A DNA stretch of 64,000 bases, from assembly GCF_000017405.1 (NCBI RefSeq), contig NC_009671.1, positions 1-64,000 on the forward strand, read 5' to 3'. This document shows, piece after piece, positions 35,302-43,739 of this stretch (position 1 is its first letter; each line of letters begins with the position of its first letter). The notes beneath the pieces were generated by a model that was given only the letters and a program-made list of their open reading frames with translations, had not been told where the DNA came from and did no database searches. A program made the translations under genes and the position numbers. This DNA is from Brucella anthropi ATCC 49188 (lineage in GTDB: Bacteria > Pseudomonadota > Alphaproteobacteria > Rhizobiales > Rhizobiaceae).

Positions 35302-36495
35302 ATGTTAACAACTACTAACTATACCGATACCCAGGAACATCTGCCTACCTTGTTGTCGGCGGATTCACTAGAGTTGTCTCGCCAACTTCAACTTCATCAG
35401 CAAAAAATCTTTGCTCCCACCTCCCAAAAAACCATACGTCAATTTTCTCCAGCAGAAGCCGCCGCATATATTGGTATCGGCGAAGGATATTTGCGACAGG
35501 TGGCAGCTGAAGGGCACGGCCCAGAGCCAATGGCTAATGGTCGCCGGATGTACAGCCCTGACGACATGGGCCATATTAGACGCATTCTTGACGAAAAGAA
35601 CGGCGCGCCCAAATACGTCCCGAACAGACGGGCCGGCGAAAAGCTTCAAGTTATTGCCGTCATGAATTTTAAGGGTGGCTCTGCAAAGACGACCACCTCT
35701 GCACATATGGCGCAGTATCTTGCCTTGCGGGGCTACCGAGTACTAGCTATCGATTTGGATCCCCAGGCTTCGTTGTCTGCGCTATTTGGTCACCAACCGG
35801 AGTTGGACGTTGGAGAAAGCGAGACTCTATATGGCGCGATCAAATATGAGAATCCTCGTCCAATAACTGAAATAGTGCGTTCGACATACACACCAAATCT
35901 GCATGTTATTCCGGGAAATCTCGAGCTCATGGAATTTGAGCACGAAACTCCAAAAGCAATCATGTCTGGCCATGCGGAGAGTATGTTCTTCGCTCGCATT
36001 GGAGAAGTCGTTACCGATATTGAAAGCCTGTACGATGTCGTGGTCATCGATTGCCCGCCTCAGCTAGGCTTTTTGACGATGTCCGCGCTTTGTGCGGCAA
36101 CCGGGGTGCTTATCACAGTTCATCCACAAATGCTTGACGTGATGTCGATGAGTCAGTTTCTCGCGATGACGAGCGAGTTGATGGCGGTAGTGGAACGAGC
36201 CGGTGGCAGGACTAGTTACGACTGGATGCGCTACTTGGTCACTCGTTACGAACCTAATGATGGGCCGCAAAGCCAAATGACAGGGTTCATGCGGGCTATA
36301 TTTGGCAACCGTATGCTTCACAACGCTATGCTGAAATCGACTGCGATCTCGGACGCAGGAGTTACAAAACAAACCCTGTACGAAGTGGAACGTTCACAAT
36401 TTACCAGGGGTACTTATGACCGTGCGATGGATTCATTGAACGCAGTCAATAGTGAGATTGAGAGCCTTTTGAAATCGACGTGGGGGAGAAAATAA
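35302..36495 (+). CDS. repA: RepA, ParA-type partition ATPase of a repABC plasmid
   Basis: A 397-residue protein that drives plasmid segregation and represses its own operon. N-terminal MerR-like HTH (FSPAEAAAYIGIGEGYLRQV, residues 48-67), deviant Walker A MNFKGGSAKTTT (121-132), LDPQASLSALFG, and Walker B-type VVIDCPPQLGF. It is preceded by the 11-bp inverted repeat and parS. repB starts 3 bases after its stop, so the two are coupled. Confidence 0.95.
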   Translation: MLTTTNYTDTQEHLPTLLSADSLELSRQLQLHQQKIFAPTSQKTIRQFSPAEAAAYIGIGEGYLRQVAAEGHGPEPMANGRRMYSPDDMGHIRRILDEKNGAPKYVPNRRAGEKLQVIAVMNFKGGSAKTTTSAHMAQYLALRGYRVLAIDLDPQASLSALFGHQPELDVGESETLYGAIKYENPRPITEIVRSTYTPNLHVIPGNLELMEFEHETPKAIMSGHAESMFFARIGEVVTDIESLYDVVVIDCPPQLGFLTMSALCAATGVLITVHPQMLDVMSMSQFLAMTSELMAVVERAGGRTSYDWMRYLVTRYEPNDGPQSQMTGFMRAIFGNRMLHNAMLKSTAISDAGVTKQTLYEVERSQFTRGTYDRAMDSLNAVNSEIESLLKSTWGRK

Positions 36496-36498
36496 ACG

Positions 36499-37542
36499 AT
36501 GGCACGTAAGAATTTGATCGGTATTTCCCTCGATCCGGAAAACGCTCAGCTTCCTTCTAACGAAACCGAGCCGTCAAAGAGCCGCCCACTTGCCGGTTTT
36601 GTTCCTGCTGCAAGAGCCGCACCGATAGGCGGAATTACGAAATCGCTCGGGAACATTACACAAAAGGTAGAACGCGTAGACGTACTCGAGCGGCAACTTG
36701 CGGAAGGTCAGACCGTAGTTGAAGTCGATCCGATACTTATTGACAACTCTTTCGTCTCTGATCGTTTAGAGATCAATCCCGCGCAGCTCTCGGAGTTGGT
36801 GGAACAAATCAGGCTTAACGGTCAGCTTGTTCCCATACTTCTGCGTCAACACCCACTTGATCGGAACAGATATCAAGTCGCTTTTGGCCATCGTCGGCTA
36901 GCGGCAGCGAGGGAACTCGGAATAAAAGTTCGCGCGGTTATCCGTGATCTGTCTGATGAACAATTAGTCGTCAACCAGGGACAAGAGAATAATGCTCGTA
37001 CTAATTTGTCTTACATTGAACGAGCTCTTTTCGCTGCACGGCTTGAGGAGAGGGGGTTTTCCCGAGATGTGATCATGGCCTCGTTGGCAATTGACAAAGC
37101 CGCGCTATCCAAGATGTTGTCGGTGGTCAAACAAGTATCGACGAAGCTAATAGAGGCGATTGGAGCGGCTCCCGAAGTAGGGCGACGGCGCTGGATGGAA
37201 CTCGGCGATAGAGTTCAGAACATCTCGATTAGCGACTTGATCGGCGCGTTGTCCGCGGACAACACTCGTGGGCTTACGAGTGACCAACGATTTCAATTCG
37301 CTTCGGATTACATAGCGCAACAACTATCCAAGCCAAAAAGCCTCAATCGGCCTGCAACCGAATCGGTATCTTGGACGGCGGATGACGACGCTATGAACTT
37401 CACGATGAATCGCCGGTCGAAGAAAGTTGCAATCGAACTTTCAAACGCAAATGCGGCGCCGTTCGGAGACTGGCTAACGCGTCGTCTAGATACTCTTTAT
37501 GCAGAGTTTAAGAATTCGAAATCGGAAAACGCAGGAGACTAA
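36499..37542 (+). CDS. repB: RepB, ParB-type centromere-binding protein
   Basis: 347 residues. The N-terminal ARKNLIGISLDPEN is the RepA-contacting end typical of RepB. The ParB nuclease-like domain holds LVEQIRLNGQLVPILLRQHP and YQVAFGHRRLAAARELG. The HTH is in FSRDVIMASLAIDKAALSKML, and a C-terminal dimerisation domain follows. Carries a parS copy in its own coding sequence. Confidence 0.95.
   Translation: MARKNLIGISLDPENAQLPSNETEPSKSRPLAGFVPAARAAPIGGITKSLGNITQKVERVDVLERQLAEGQTVVEVDPILIDNSFVSDRLEINPAQLSELVEQIRLNGQLVPILLRQHPLDRNRYQVAFGHRRLAAARELGIKVRAVIRDLSDEQLVVNQGQENNARTNLSYIERALFAARLEERGFSRDVIMASLAIDKAALSKMLSVVKQVSTKLIEAIGAAPEVGRRRWMELGDRVQNISISDLIGALSADNTRGLTSDQRFQFASDYIAQQLSKPKSLNRPATESVSWTADDDAMNFTMNRRSKKVAIELSNANAAPFGDWLTRRLDTLYAEFKNSKSENAGD
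37248..37263. promoter_or_regulatory. parS centromere site inside repB
   Basis: A second identical GTTGTCCGCGGACAAC palindrome, in the 3' third of repB. Two exact copies within 2.1 kb are unlikely by chance and mark the partition region. Confidence 0.88.
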
Positions 37543-37547
37543 CAAGC

Positions 37548-37603
37548 AAAAGAAAAAGACCCCCAAAACGTTACCGTCAAGGAAGTCTCTCTCACGTTGT
37601 AGC
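37548..37603 (-). ncRNA. incA: Counter-transcribed RNA between repB and repC (plasmid copy-number/incompatibility RNA)
   Basis: Minus-strand promoter: -35 TTGACA (37633-37638) and, after 17 bases, -10 GATTCT (37610-37615), predicting a start near 37603. Terminator: GACTTCC (37581-37587) pairs with GGGGGTC (37558-37564, two G-T pairs) followed by TTTTTCTTTT to about 37548. The resulting ~55-nt RNA has the size and place of the antisense RNAs that limit repC expression in repABC plasmids. Ends are predicted by eye. Confidence 0.75.
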
Positions 37604-37696
37604 AGACTGAGAATCGCATTTCCCCGAATCGGTGTCAAGAGTCATAGCGTCATTTTGGCGGGTGGATTTCTTTTGCCTTTCGAAAGGTAAGAGGAA

Positions 37697-38920
37697 ATGC
37701 AAATTCTGGAGACTATTACGTCCACACAATGTGGGCGAATGATGATGTTTACCCAAAATCCTGAACTACAGAAAAAGCAGGGGAGGGGCCTAAATCGCTG
37801 GGTAATCTACAAACAGCTCTGTGTGGCTAAATCAGCGCTTAAGCTGAACGATCGTTGCCTTGCAGTTCTCAGCTCGCTTTTGTCATTTCTGCCTGAGGAC
37901 GAACTGAATGAGAAAAGCGGCCTCGTCGTTTTTCCGTCCAATCACCAGCTTTCACTCAGGGCCCATGGTATGCCAGAGTCCACGCTTCGCCGACATCTCG
38001 CATTCCTTATCGCAGCGAGGATTATTGAACGCAAGGATAGTCCGACACGTAAACGCTATGCTCACAAGGACAGGGAAGGACAGGTCGAGCTCGCTTTTGG
38101 ATTTTCCTTCGCGCCATTGCTTGATCGTGCGTCGGAAATTGCCGCTATTGCAGAGAAAATTCTCGCCGATCAGAAAGCGCTGAAGCGTCTTCGCGACGAA
38201 GTATCAGTCTTGCGAAGAGATATCGCGTCGATTTTTGCCGAAGCGGCCGAAGAAACTGGCAAGCTTTGTGAGAGTCTGGAAGAAGTGTTCCTTCGCTTCC
38301 GTGAGGTCGTTGACGCAATTCCTCGCCGCGCATCTCTCGCCCAACTGGCCACTGTCAGGACTAATCTTGAAACCATTCGTGGTGAATTGGATAACATCTT
38401 GAAAGCAAAAGGCATTGCCCCGGAATTGAGCGGCAGCGTCGCTCAGTTTGAGCGGCAGCATATTGAATCCCTGCCAGAATCCCTTTTTGAATCTCAAAAT
38501 GGTAAAATGATTGATTTGAAAGCGCCTTCTTCGGAAAGCCTTGTTGCTGTGAGCCTCGAAAGAGAAGATCAAGTTCGGGCTTCTCCTTCAATCTCTCTCG
38601 ATCAGGTGCTTCGAACATGCCCGGATATCCGCGACTACGGGATAAACGGGATCGGCACATGGCGGGAACTTCTTGATGCGTCACGAATTGTTTCCGGCTT
38701 TCTTGGCATCAGTCGCTCGGCCTATCAGGAAGCTGTCCATTTCATGGGGGCAGAATCCGCATCGACGGCCATCGCCTGGATTCTCCAGAAACTGGCCTCG
38801 ATCAATTCGCCAGGCGGATATCTGCGATCTTTGACTGAGAAGGCGAGAGGAAGGACCTTTTCAATCAGCCAGCTATTGTTTTCAGGAATGAACGCACACG
38901 GAAATCTGGATGCGGGATAA
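37697..38920 (+). CDS. repC: RepC replication initiator
   Basis: 407 residues. The N-terminal winged-helix domain has RGLNRWVIYKQLCVAKSALKLNDRCLAVLSSLLSFLP and FPSNHQLSLRAHGMPESTLRRHLAFL. A helical linker and the C-terminal RepC domain (ISLDQVLRTCPDIRDYG; SRSAYQEAVHFMG; NSPGGYLRSLTEKA) follow. In repABC plasmids the origin lies inside repC. The start at 37697 is supported by GAGG 5 bases upstream. Expression is expected to be limited by the antisense RNA at 37548-37603. Confidence 0.95.
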   Translation: MQILETITSTQCGRMMMFTQNPELQKKQGRGLNRWVIYKQLCVAKSALKLNDRCLAVLSSLLSFLPEDELNEKSGLVVFPSNHQLSLRAHGMPESTLRRHLAFLIAARIIERKDSPTRKRYAHKDREGQVELAFGFSFAPLLDRASEIAAIAEKILADQKALKRLRDEVSVLRRDIASIFAEAAEETGKLCESLEEVFLRFREVVDAIPRRASLAQLATVRTNLETIRGELDNILKAKGIAPELSGSVAQFERQHIESLPESLFESQNGKMIDLKAPSSESLVAVSLEREDQVRASPSISLDQVLRTCPDIRDYGINGIGTWRELLDASRIVSGFLGISRSAYQEAVHFMGAESASTAIAWILQKLASINSPGGYLRSLTEKARGRTFSISQLLFSGMNAHGNLDAG

Positions 38921-39021
38921 TTAAGGATCCGTGCCAACAAAAAGATAATGTAGAGCGTAATAACCCGTGTCACCTTGGGTTCGGCGCTAATGAAAGCCAA
39001 GTCATCAGAGGGAATGCGTGA

Positions 39022-39447
39022 ATGTCAAAACCGTTGACTGCCATCCTGCTTTTGACAGCCCTCGACGTTCTGACATCCGTTCCGGTCTTGGCCCAGGAGC
39101 ATCAGGAAACAATCATCTTGTCCGTTTCACCGAAATGGGTGCGGTGGGCCGATGTTTACAAGGTTCAGCCAGAGCGCCCCGATGATCCCTATTATCATGT
39201 ACGGGTCATAGAGCGGCAGAAAGACTGGAAAGTCTGGCAGTTCAATGAACTTGCTTCTCATATGGCTGTAACACCGAAAGCGCTCACAGCGAGCCGTGTC
39301 AGTAAGAAGGCGAGAACCTACAATTACAAGGACGTGGAGATCCGCAGCGCATACCACCGCTGGCTGGAGGATCCAGCAAAACGCTCCGAAGTTCGTATTT
39401 GTAGTACCGATATTCTGAGCTGTCTCAAACAGTTGCCAGCACGTTAA
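39022..39447 (+). CDS. Small exported protein of unknown function (DUF5086-like)
   Basis: 141 residues. A signal peptide of about 24 residues (KPLTAILLLTALDVLTSVPVLAQ) and a mature domain with WVRWADVYKVQPERPDDPYYHVRV, then a C-terminal two-Cys segment (VRICSTDILSCLK). It resembles a family of small periplasmic proteins of Rhizobiales, tentatively DUF5086. It is 14 bases from the next exported gene, so the two form a pair. Function unknown. Confidence 0.7.
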   Translation: MSKPLTAILLLTALDVLTSVPVLAQEHQETIILSVSPKWVRWADVYKVQPERPDDPYYHVRVIERQKDWKVWQFNELASHMAVTPKALTASRVSKKARTYNYKDVEIRSAYHRWLEDPAKRSEVRICSTDILSCLKQLPAR

Positions 39448-39461
39448 ACAAGGATCTGTTC

Positions 39462-39842
39462 ATGTTCAGGTTAATCTACGGCGTAGTTCTAACGGCATCG
39501 TTTTGCGGAGTGGCTGGAGCTGAGGACGTTGGCGGTGTCGTCTTTGAAAACAAGCTGGCCGAGTGTGTGACGGTCACAGGCGAGAGCGCTGTTTTGAAAG
39601 CGAATGCCATAACGGTGAAAACCCATTTTCGATTGAATAGGCCAATTGGTGACTGCGGATGCTTCTCGGCTCGGGCGATCTACACAAGCAGCGTCACTAT
39701 AGAGCGTGTGCAAGAAATGCTGCAGCAAGGCATTATCCCAATCAACAAGGATGCGGTGAAGACGCTCGTTCTTGCGAGCGAGGCAAGTTTGGCTGGCAAT
39801 CGGAAAATAAACGTCCAACTGACTTGCGCAAGACCCACATAG
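39462..39842 (+). CDS. Small exported Cys-containing protein (DUF2195-like)
   Basis: 126 residues. A signal peptide ending near AGAED and four Cys in the mature part (AECVTV, GDCGCFSA, QLTCARP), suggesting disulfides in the periplasm. It resembles small exported proteins of Rhizobiales, tentatively DUF2195. Second of a pair with the previous gene. Function unknown. Confidence 0.65.
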   Translation: MFRLIYGVVLTASFCGVAGAEDVGGVVFENKLAECVTVTGESAVLKANAITVKTHFRLNRPIGDCGCFSARAIYTSSVTIERVQEMLQQGIIPINKDAVKTLVLASEASLAGNRKINVQLTCARPT

Positions 39843-40095
39843 CCAATTGATGAGTGAGGTGATTAACCCAACATAGTCCTCCTCTATCATTCGGAAAAGA
39901 CGATCAAAGGAGCTCTTGCTTACCCACGTACGATGACAATCAGCTTTCATTCTGTGAAAGCTACCTTGATTCCGGTTTGACGATTGTCGCGATAATTGTC
40001 TGACTGGATTCTCCCATTTTGACCTTTAATATTAATCTCCACCTGTCGTGAGTTGATGCATTTGCGCCAGGCCGAACCAGTTGATGGCAATTTCG

Positions 40096-40725
40096 TTAGC
40101 GATAGCACACAGGGCTACGCCCACCTGGGCGACTATAAGCGCTCCGTCCCCCACACGAACGGCCATTCCGCATGACGTCATATGGGCAATCACACGTGCC
40201 AACATATGGAGACCGAACAGGTTGACCTGATTGATGCGCCGGAACCGCGCGATTTGCGGCAGGCGGCGCCATTATTCGAGGAGCGGAAACTGGGTTTCGA
40301 GGTACAGGCGGCGGATTTTCGGCCAGGTATAGCTCGGAAATCCATCCCGTTCGATTGGCGTAAGTGACGCTGAACCATCCGGAGCGGTAGTTCAGAACGT
40401 GCACCCTTTTACCTCTACCGATAACCGTACTGACGCGTGCAGTTAACGACGCCTCGGTTCTCACGTTTACTTTGGCGGTCGAATAAAGCCATTTTCCAAT
40501 GAATGGGTGCTGGCCAGCCGATGGCGGCGGCGGCTGGTTTGTCTGTCGGTGAGTTTTAGCCTGCATGAAGCCTAAAGGCTGTGGAGCCTGCTCGGTTGCC
40601 CGGATTGTCTCCTGCGGTGGAATAGCGGTGGGTGGAGATACGGGGTCCGGCTTGTCATTCCCGAAAACCTTCGTGAGAATGAACAGGGCAGTTGCCCCTA
40701 ATATCCAGTTGGTTGCCTTCGACAA
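40096..40725 (-). CDS. SH3b-domain membrane-anchored protein
   Basis: 209 residues: one N-terminal hydrophobic anchor (NWILGATALFILTKVFG), a Pro/Gln-rich linker, and a bacterial SH3 domain at residues about 75-135 (YSTAKVNVRTEASLTARVSTVIG, RSGWFSVTYANRTGWISELYL). A C-terminal Cys-rich tail (VGTCDCPYDVMRNGRSCGGRSAY) is found in several proteobacterial SH3 proteins. It probably faces the periplasm and binds peptidoglycan or protein. Single gene, convergent with its left neighbour. Confidence 0.75.
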   Translation of the reverse strand: MSKATNWILGATALFILTKVFGNDKPDPVSPPTAIPPQETIRATEQAPQPLGFMQAKTHRQTNQPPPPSAGQHPFIGKWLYSTAKVNVRTEASLTARVSTVIGRGKRVHVLNYRSGWFSVTYANRTGWISELYLAENPPPVPRNPVSAPRIMAPPAANRAVPAHQSGQPVRSPYVGTCDCPYDVMRNGRSCGGRSAYSRPGGRSPVCYR

Positions 40726-40813
40726 TTTTGGATCCCTAATCCCTCAAAAGATCAAAGCAAAATTTTCAGGGGCTGTCGAGATAAAGCCTCACTTTCAGCA
40801 TTCAGCCCTGCGG

Positions 40814-40870
40814 TGTATCGCAATATGATACAAAACTATTGACTCCCGCTTGTATCAGGATATGATACAA
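40814..40870 (+). promoter_or_regulatory. higBA promoter with two palindromic operators
   Basis: TGTATCGCAATATGATACA (40814-40832) and TTGTATCAGGATATGATACA (from 40850, ending 40869/40870) share the TGTATC...GATACA core. A promoter sits over the second: -35 TTGACT (40839-40844), 16-base spacer, -10 TATGAT (40861-40866). HigA is expected to repress here. Confidence 0.85.
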
Positions 40871-40886
40871 GCCGCAGGAGCAAGCC

Positions 40887-41168
40887 ATGATCCGTTCTTA
40901 CAAAGATGCCAGAACCGAAGCCGTTGCAGCCGGCAAAGCGCCAAAGGGGTTCCCGGCAGATTTGATAAGAACAACTGTTCGCAAACTTACCATGATCGAT
41001 AGTGCTGTAATTCTCGATGACCTTCGCTCTCCTCCCGGAAACAGGCTGGAAGCTCTGAAGGGGGACCGTAAAGGGCAGCACTCGATTCGCATCAACGATC
41101 AGTGGCGCATCTGTTTCGTTTGGACCGATGCTGGCGCTGAACAAATCGAAATTGTTGACTATCACTGA
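40887..41168 (+). CDS. higB: HigB-type toxin (RelE superfamily mRNA interferase)
   Basis: 93 residues of the HigB/RelE-ParE fold: KLTMIDSAVILDDLRSPPGNRLEALKGDRKGQHSIRINDQWRICF contains the conserved basic strands. In the family it cleaves mRNA on the ribosome. Toxin-first order, and a higA start 12 bases after the stop, are typical of higBA. On this replicon it probably serves plasmid maintenance. Confidence 0.9.
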   Translation: MIRSYKDARTEAVAAGKAPKGFPADLIRTTVRKLTMIDSAVILDDLRSPPGNRLEALKGDRKGQHSIRINDQWRICFVWTDAGAEQIEIVDYH

Positions 41169-41180
41169 AAGGAAGAAGCC

Positions 41181-41477
41181 ATGACCAGTAAACTCCCCCC
41201 GGTCCATCCCGGCGAAATCCTTCGGGAAGAATATCTCATCCCGCTCGGGATGAGTGCAGGTGCGCTTGCCAAGAATCTGAATGTTCCTCGCACTCGAATT
41301 GAGCGTCTGGCGACAGAACAGACTGCCGTTACACCTGATACGGCTCTGCGCCTTGCGAAGTTCTTCCGCACCACGCCCGAATTCTGGATGAATTTGCAGT
41401 CAGGTTACGACCTTAAAACAGAGGCGGTAGCTATTCAGGATCAGCTTTTAGCCATCCATGAACTGAAAGCAGCCTGA
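41181..41477 (+). CDS. higA: HigA-type antitoxin (XRE family)
   Basis: 98 residues with HPGEILREEYLIPLGMSAGALAKNLNVPRTRIERL, an HTH_3 domain, and TPDTALRLAKFFRTTPEFWMNLQSGYDL, the HigA signature. It neutralises HigB and represses the operon through the palindromes upstream of higB. GGAAG precedes the start. Confidence 0.92.
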   Translation: MTSKLPPVHPGEILREEYLIPLGMSAGALAKNLNVPRTRIERLATEQTAVTPDTALRLAKFFRTTPEFWMNLQSGYDLKTEAVAIQDQLLAIHELKAA

Positions 41478-41855
41478 TTTATCATATATTGATGCAGAGC
41501 AGGCGCCTTTCCCAGTAAGTCCCAATCGTTTCACGCTAACGACGAAACCGATGGGTGTGAGACGCGAAAGGTTCTTTTGGCAGCCTGTGGTTCTTCTTGT
41601 CAGGGAAGGGGTGCCCATGGCTCCTTGTATTATTCGACTATATCCTGAAGGAGAAAACCAAGGGCTACAGATTTCCCTTTAATTTGGTAGAGAAGCCGAA
41701 AACGCGGTTGCGTCGAATTGTCCTGCGCCGGGCCATCGTGACTGAACTGATTTTGCTGCACGAACGCTATCATGACGCAAGTTTTGACTATTTTTTCAAG
41801 CTTAGCGGTCGAGATTCACTCTGGTCACGCTCAAGTTAATGTAATGGTGCCCTGA
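41478..41855. other. Gene-free stretch between higA and an exported protein gene
   Basis: 378 bases. An 80-codon frame from a TTG at 41597 exists but lacks a ribosome-binding site and recognisable features. No repeats or terminators were identified with confidence. Confidence 0.5.
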
Positions 41856-42368
41856 ATGAAAAATAGAACTTTCATAGCGGTCGTCATCGCGATTGCATTT
41901 GCCGGAATTAATGTCCCCGTGTGGGCCGACGGTTTTAAAATCCACGAGCTCACGCCCATCAAGCAAGAGTTCTGGTCAATTTTCGACGCCTCCGCGCATC
42001 ATGCGGAAGAACCGACTAACTTTCGGATGTCCTGCTGCGGAACAAATGACGACCAGCATTTGATGATCGCTATCGACCGCCATGTCGACGAGCAGGGGCA
42101 GGAAAACAGAACGGACGAGGGTTATCTCACGGAGCTGGACGTCATTTCCGAAAAAATCGGGTTCAAAATCGAGAAAATCGATGTCTCCCCTGCAATAGGA
42201 CGACTTATCCGCCTCCCGAACGTCGGTGGCCTGAAGGGGGTCCATATTTTTGTCGTAGAGGGCGGGGATAGGCTCACAATCCAGTCGGCCGCGCCGACTG
42301 AGGAGACCGCTGAGAACAACGCGCGGAAGGCCTTGGAAGTAGCAAAAAAGCACGTCATAGGGCGATAA
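41856..42368 (+). CDS. Exported hypothetical protein
   Basis: 170 residues. A signal peptide (KNRTFIAVVIAIAFAGINVPVWA, cleavage near ADG), then a soluble domain with a CC pair (FRMSCCGTND) and an acidic, Glu-rich C-terminal half. I do not recognise the family. Codon use and GC resemble the plasmid backbone. Confidence 0.65.
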   Translation: MKNRTFIAVVIAIAFAGINVPVWADGFKIHELTPIKQEFWSIFDASAHHAEEPTNFRMSCCGTNDDQHLMIAIDRHVDEQGQENRTDEGYLTELDVISEKIGFKIEKIDVSPAIGRLIRLPNVGGLKGVHIFVVEGGDRLTIQSAAPTEETAENNARKALEVAKKHVIGR

Positions 42369-42898
42369 CCCGGTCTATGGGTTAAGCGCTTTATTCAATT
42401 GTCTTCTGTTAAGTTTCAGCTCAGCGGGCCGTACGCAAATTTCATAGACAGGAAACTGAAATCAAAATCAATGTCATTCTTCGCCTGAGCAATCACAGTG
42501 GTAGCGCCGCCTTAACCGATTGCCGACGGCATGAGTTTGTCGCGGACACAGCAATTGAGCTCGAATTGAGACTAAGCGATCGTAACTTTGCTAAGAATAT
42601 GTGATGGAATGGATTACAGCTGGCGAGCAGATAGAAGTCCCATGGATCATTACCCAGAAGTAGCGCTGTTCTGCTCCGCTGCACCTGTTGAAAATTTATA
42701 TAATACTAAACTTCTCCTCGGATCGTAAAGAAAATAAAGCTTTCATTCAATTTCGTACTTGACTTATTAGGTAAGATTTAGTAATATGTTTTCACAATTC
42801 GGCGAGAAGCTTGATTGTTTTTTAAACGCCTTCCTTTTTTTAAAGGCGGAAATATTTTGTAACAGGTGGGAAGGTCCAAGGCCTTCCGGAGTTTTTGA
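42369..42898. other. Gene-free 530-base stretch, AT-rich towards the right
   Basis: No gene supported. From about 42690 the sequence becomes strongly AT-rich (AAATTTATATAATACTAAAC, TTTTTTAAAGGCGG), continuing into the two orphan genes to the right. It marks the left edge of a segment with different composition. Confidence 0.55.
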
Positions 42899-43390
42899 TT
42901 GAATTTTATTACTTCGTTCGCAAATGTGCGGACAAGGGACCTAGACGCGTCTCTTTATAATCCGGTTATGTCTTTTCCTTACTGTAAGAAAGACCAAACC
43001 ATTTCTGGAGTCACTGCCAGAGTCAAAGAACATTTTGAGGAATTCCTTGATCTTTATGGTGATTTAGATAGCAATGGCCTCGTAATCTGCCAGTCATTAG
43101 GATTGCATCTAAACGAGCTCGGCCTAGAGGTGAAATCGCCAAACAGATTTGTAGTAACTGCATGTCTCGAAGGAGACTTTGACAGGGATTGTCTTCGATG
43201 CCTTTTTCAAGACATTGCCGACGATCTTGCGAAAACTACGAATCTAAGGAAATACCTTGCCTCACTTGACGACGCTGAAGCTAATCTAAAGCAGTTAGTT
43301 GAAGCACATGCTGCTGATAGCGTGGATATCACAAAACGCAATTTCACGGTCCGGCGATTGGGGTTAGGAACCGCAATGGAGCTTCAATAG
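42899..43390 (+). CDS. Orphan hypothetical protein
   Basis: 163 residues from a TTG start preceded by CCGGAG 7 bases upstream; the first ATG (24 codons in) is the alternative. Soluble and acidic, with several Cys (NGLVICQSLG, TACLEGDFDRDCLRCLFQD) and a helical C-terminal half. No family recognised. The base composition is poorer in GC than that of the neighbours, suggesting acquired DNA. Confidence 0.5.
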   Translation: MNFITSFANVRTRDLDASLYNPVMSFPYCKKDQTISGVTARVKEHFEEFLDLYGDLDSNGLVICQSLGLHLNELGLEVKSPNRFVVTACLEGDFDRDCLRCLFQDIADDLAKTTNLRKYLASLDDAEANLKQLVEAHAADSVDITKRNFTVRRLGLGTAMELQ

Positions 43391-43739
43391 CGTGATGCTG
43401 GTCGAAGCATTCAATATTAAAATTCTAGCGCCAGCATATAAATATCGTTGGTGACATAGGGCCAGCCGACAGAGTTGGTTGGGCCATTCCGTGTTTGTAA
43501 TCCACCGAACGCTACTGTCAAATCCGCCTTAGCCTTCCTTCCGACTAGAAGACTTGAACGTTCCAGACCGAGGTCTCACAGCGTTAGTTTGTCGAAGGAA
43601 CTTTGCAGTCTCATTTAATTCCTAGGGCAAAATGAGCCACTTCAAAGCCGACTGAAATCGGAGCTAGGGCGCACTGCGTCTTTAATTCACATAATTACTA
43701 TTCAATAAAATATATCAATAAATTTAAAAGGAAATATAA
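43391..43739. other. Gene-free 349-base stretch before the HUH-like gene
   Basis: No gene seen. The last 60 bases are almost pure A/T (TAATTCACATAATTACTATT...AAATATAAA) and include AAAGGAAATATAAATG, with GGA near the start of the next gene. If that gene is a rolling-circle initiator, a nick site could lie here; I could not identify one. Confidence 0.45.

Noticed and set aside
39489..39950. 153-codon minus-strand frame over the exported Cys-containing protein
   Set aside because: The plus-strand gene has a signal peptide and is paired with a neighbour; the opposite frame shows no such features.
41597..41839. 80-codon frame from TTG between higA and the exported protein
   Set aside because: No ribosome-binding site, no family and no supporting context; listed as gene-free DNA.
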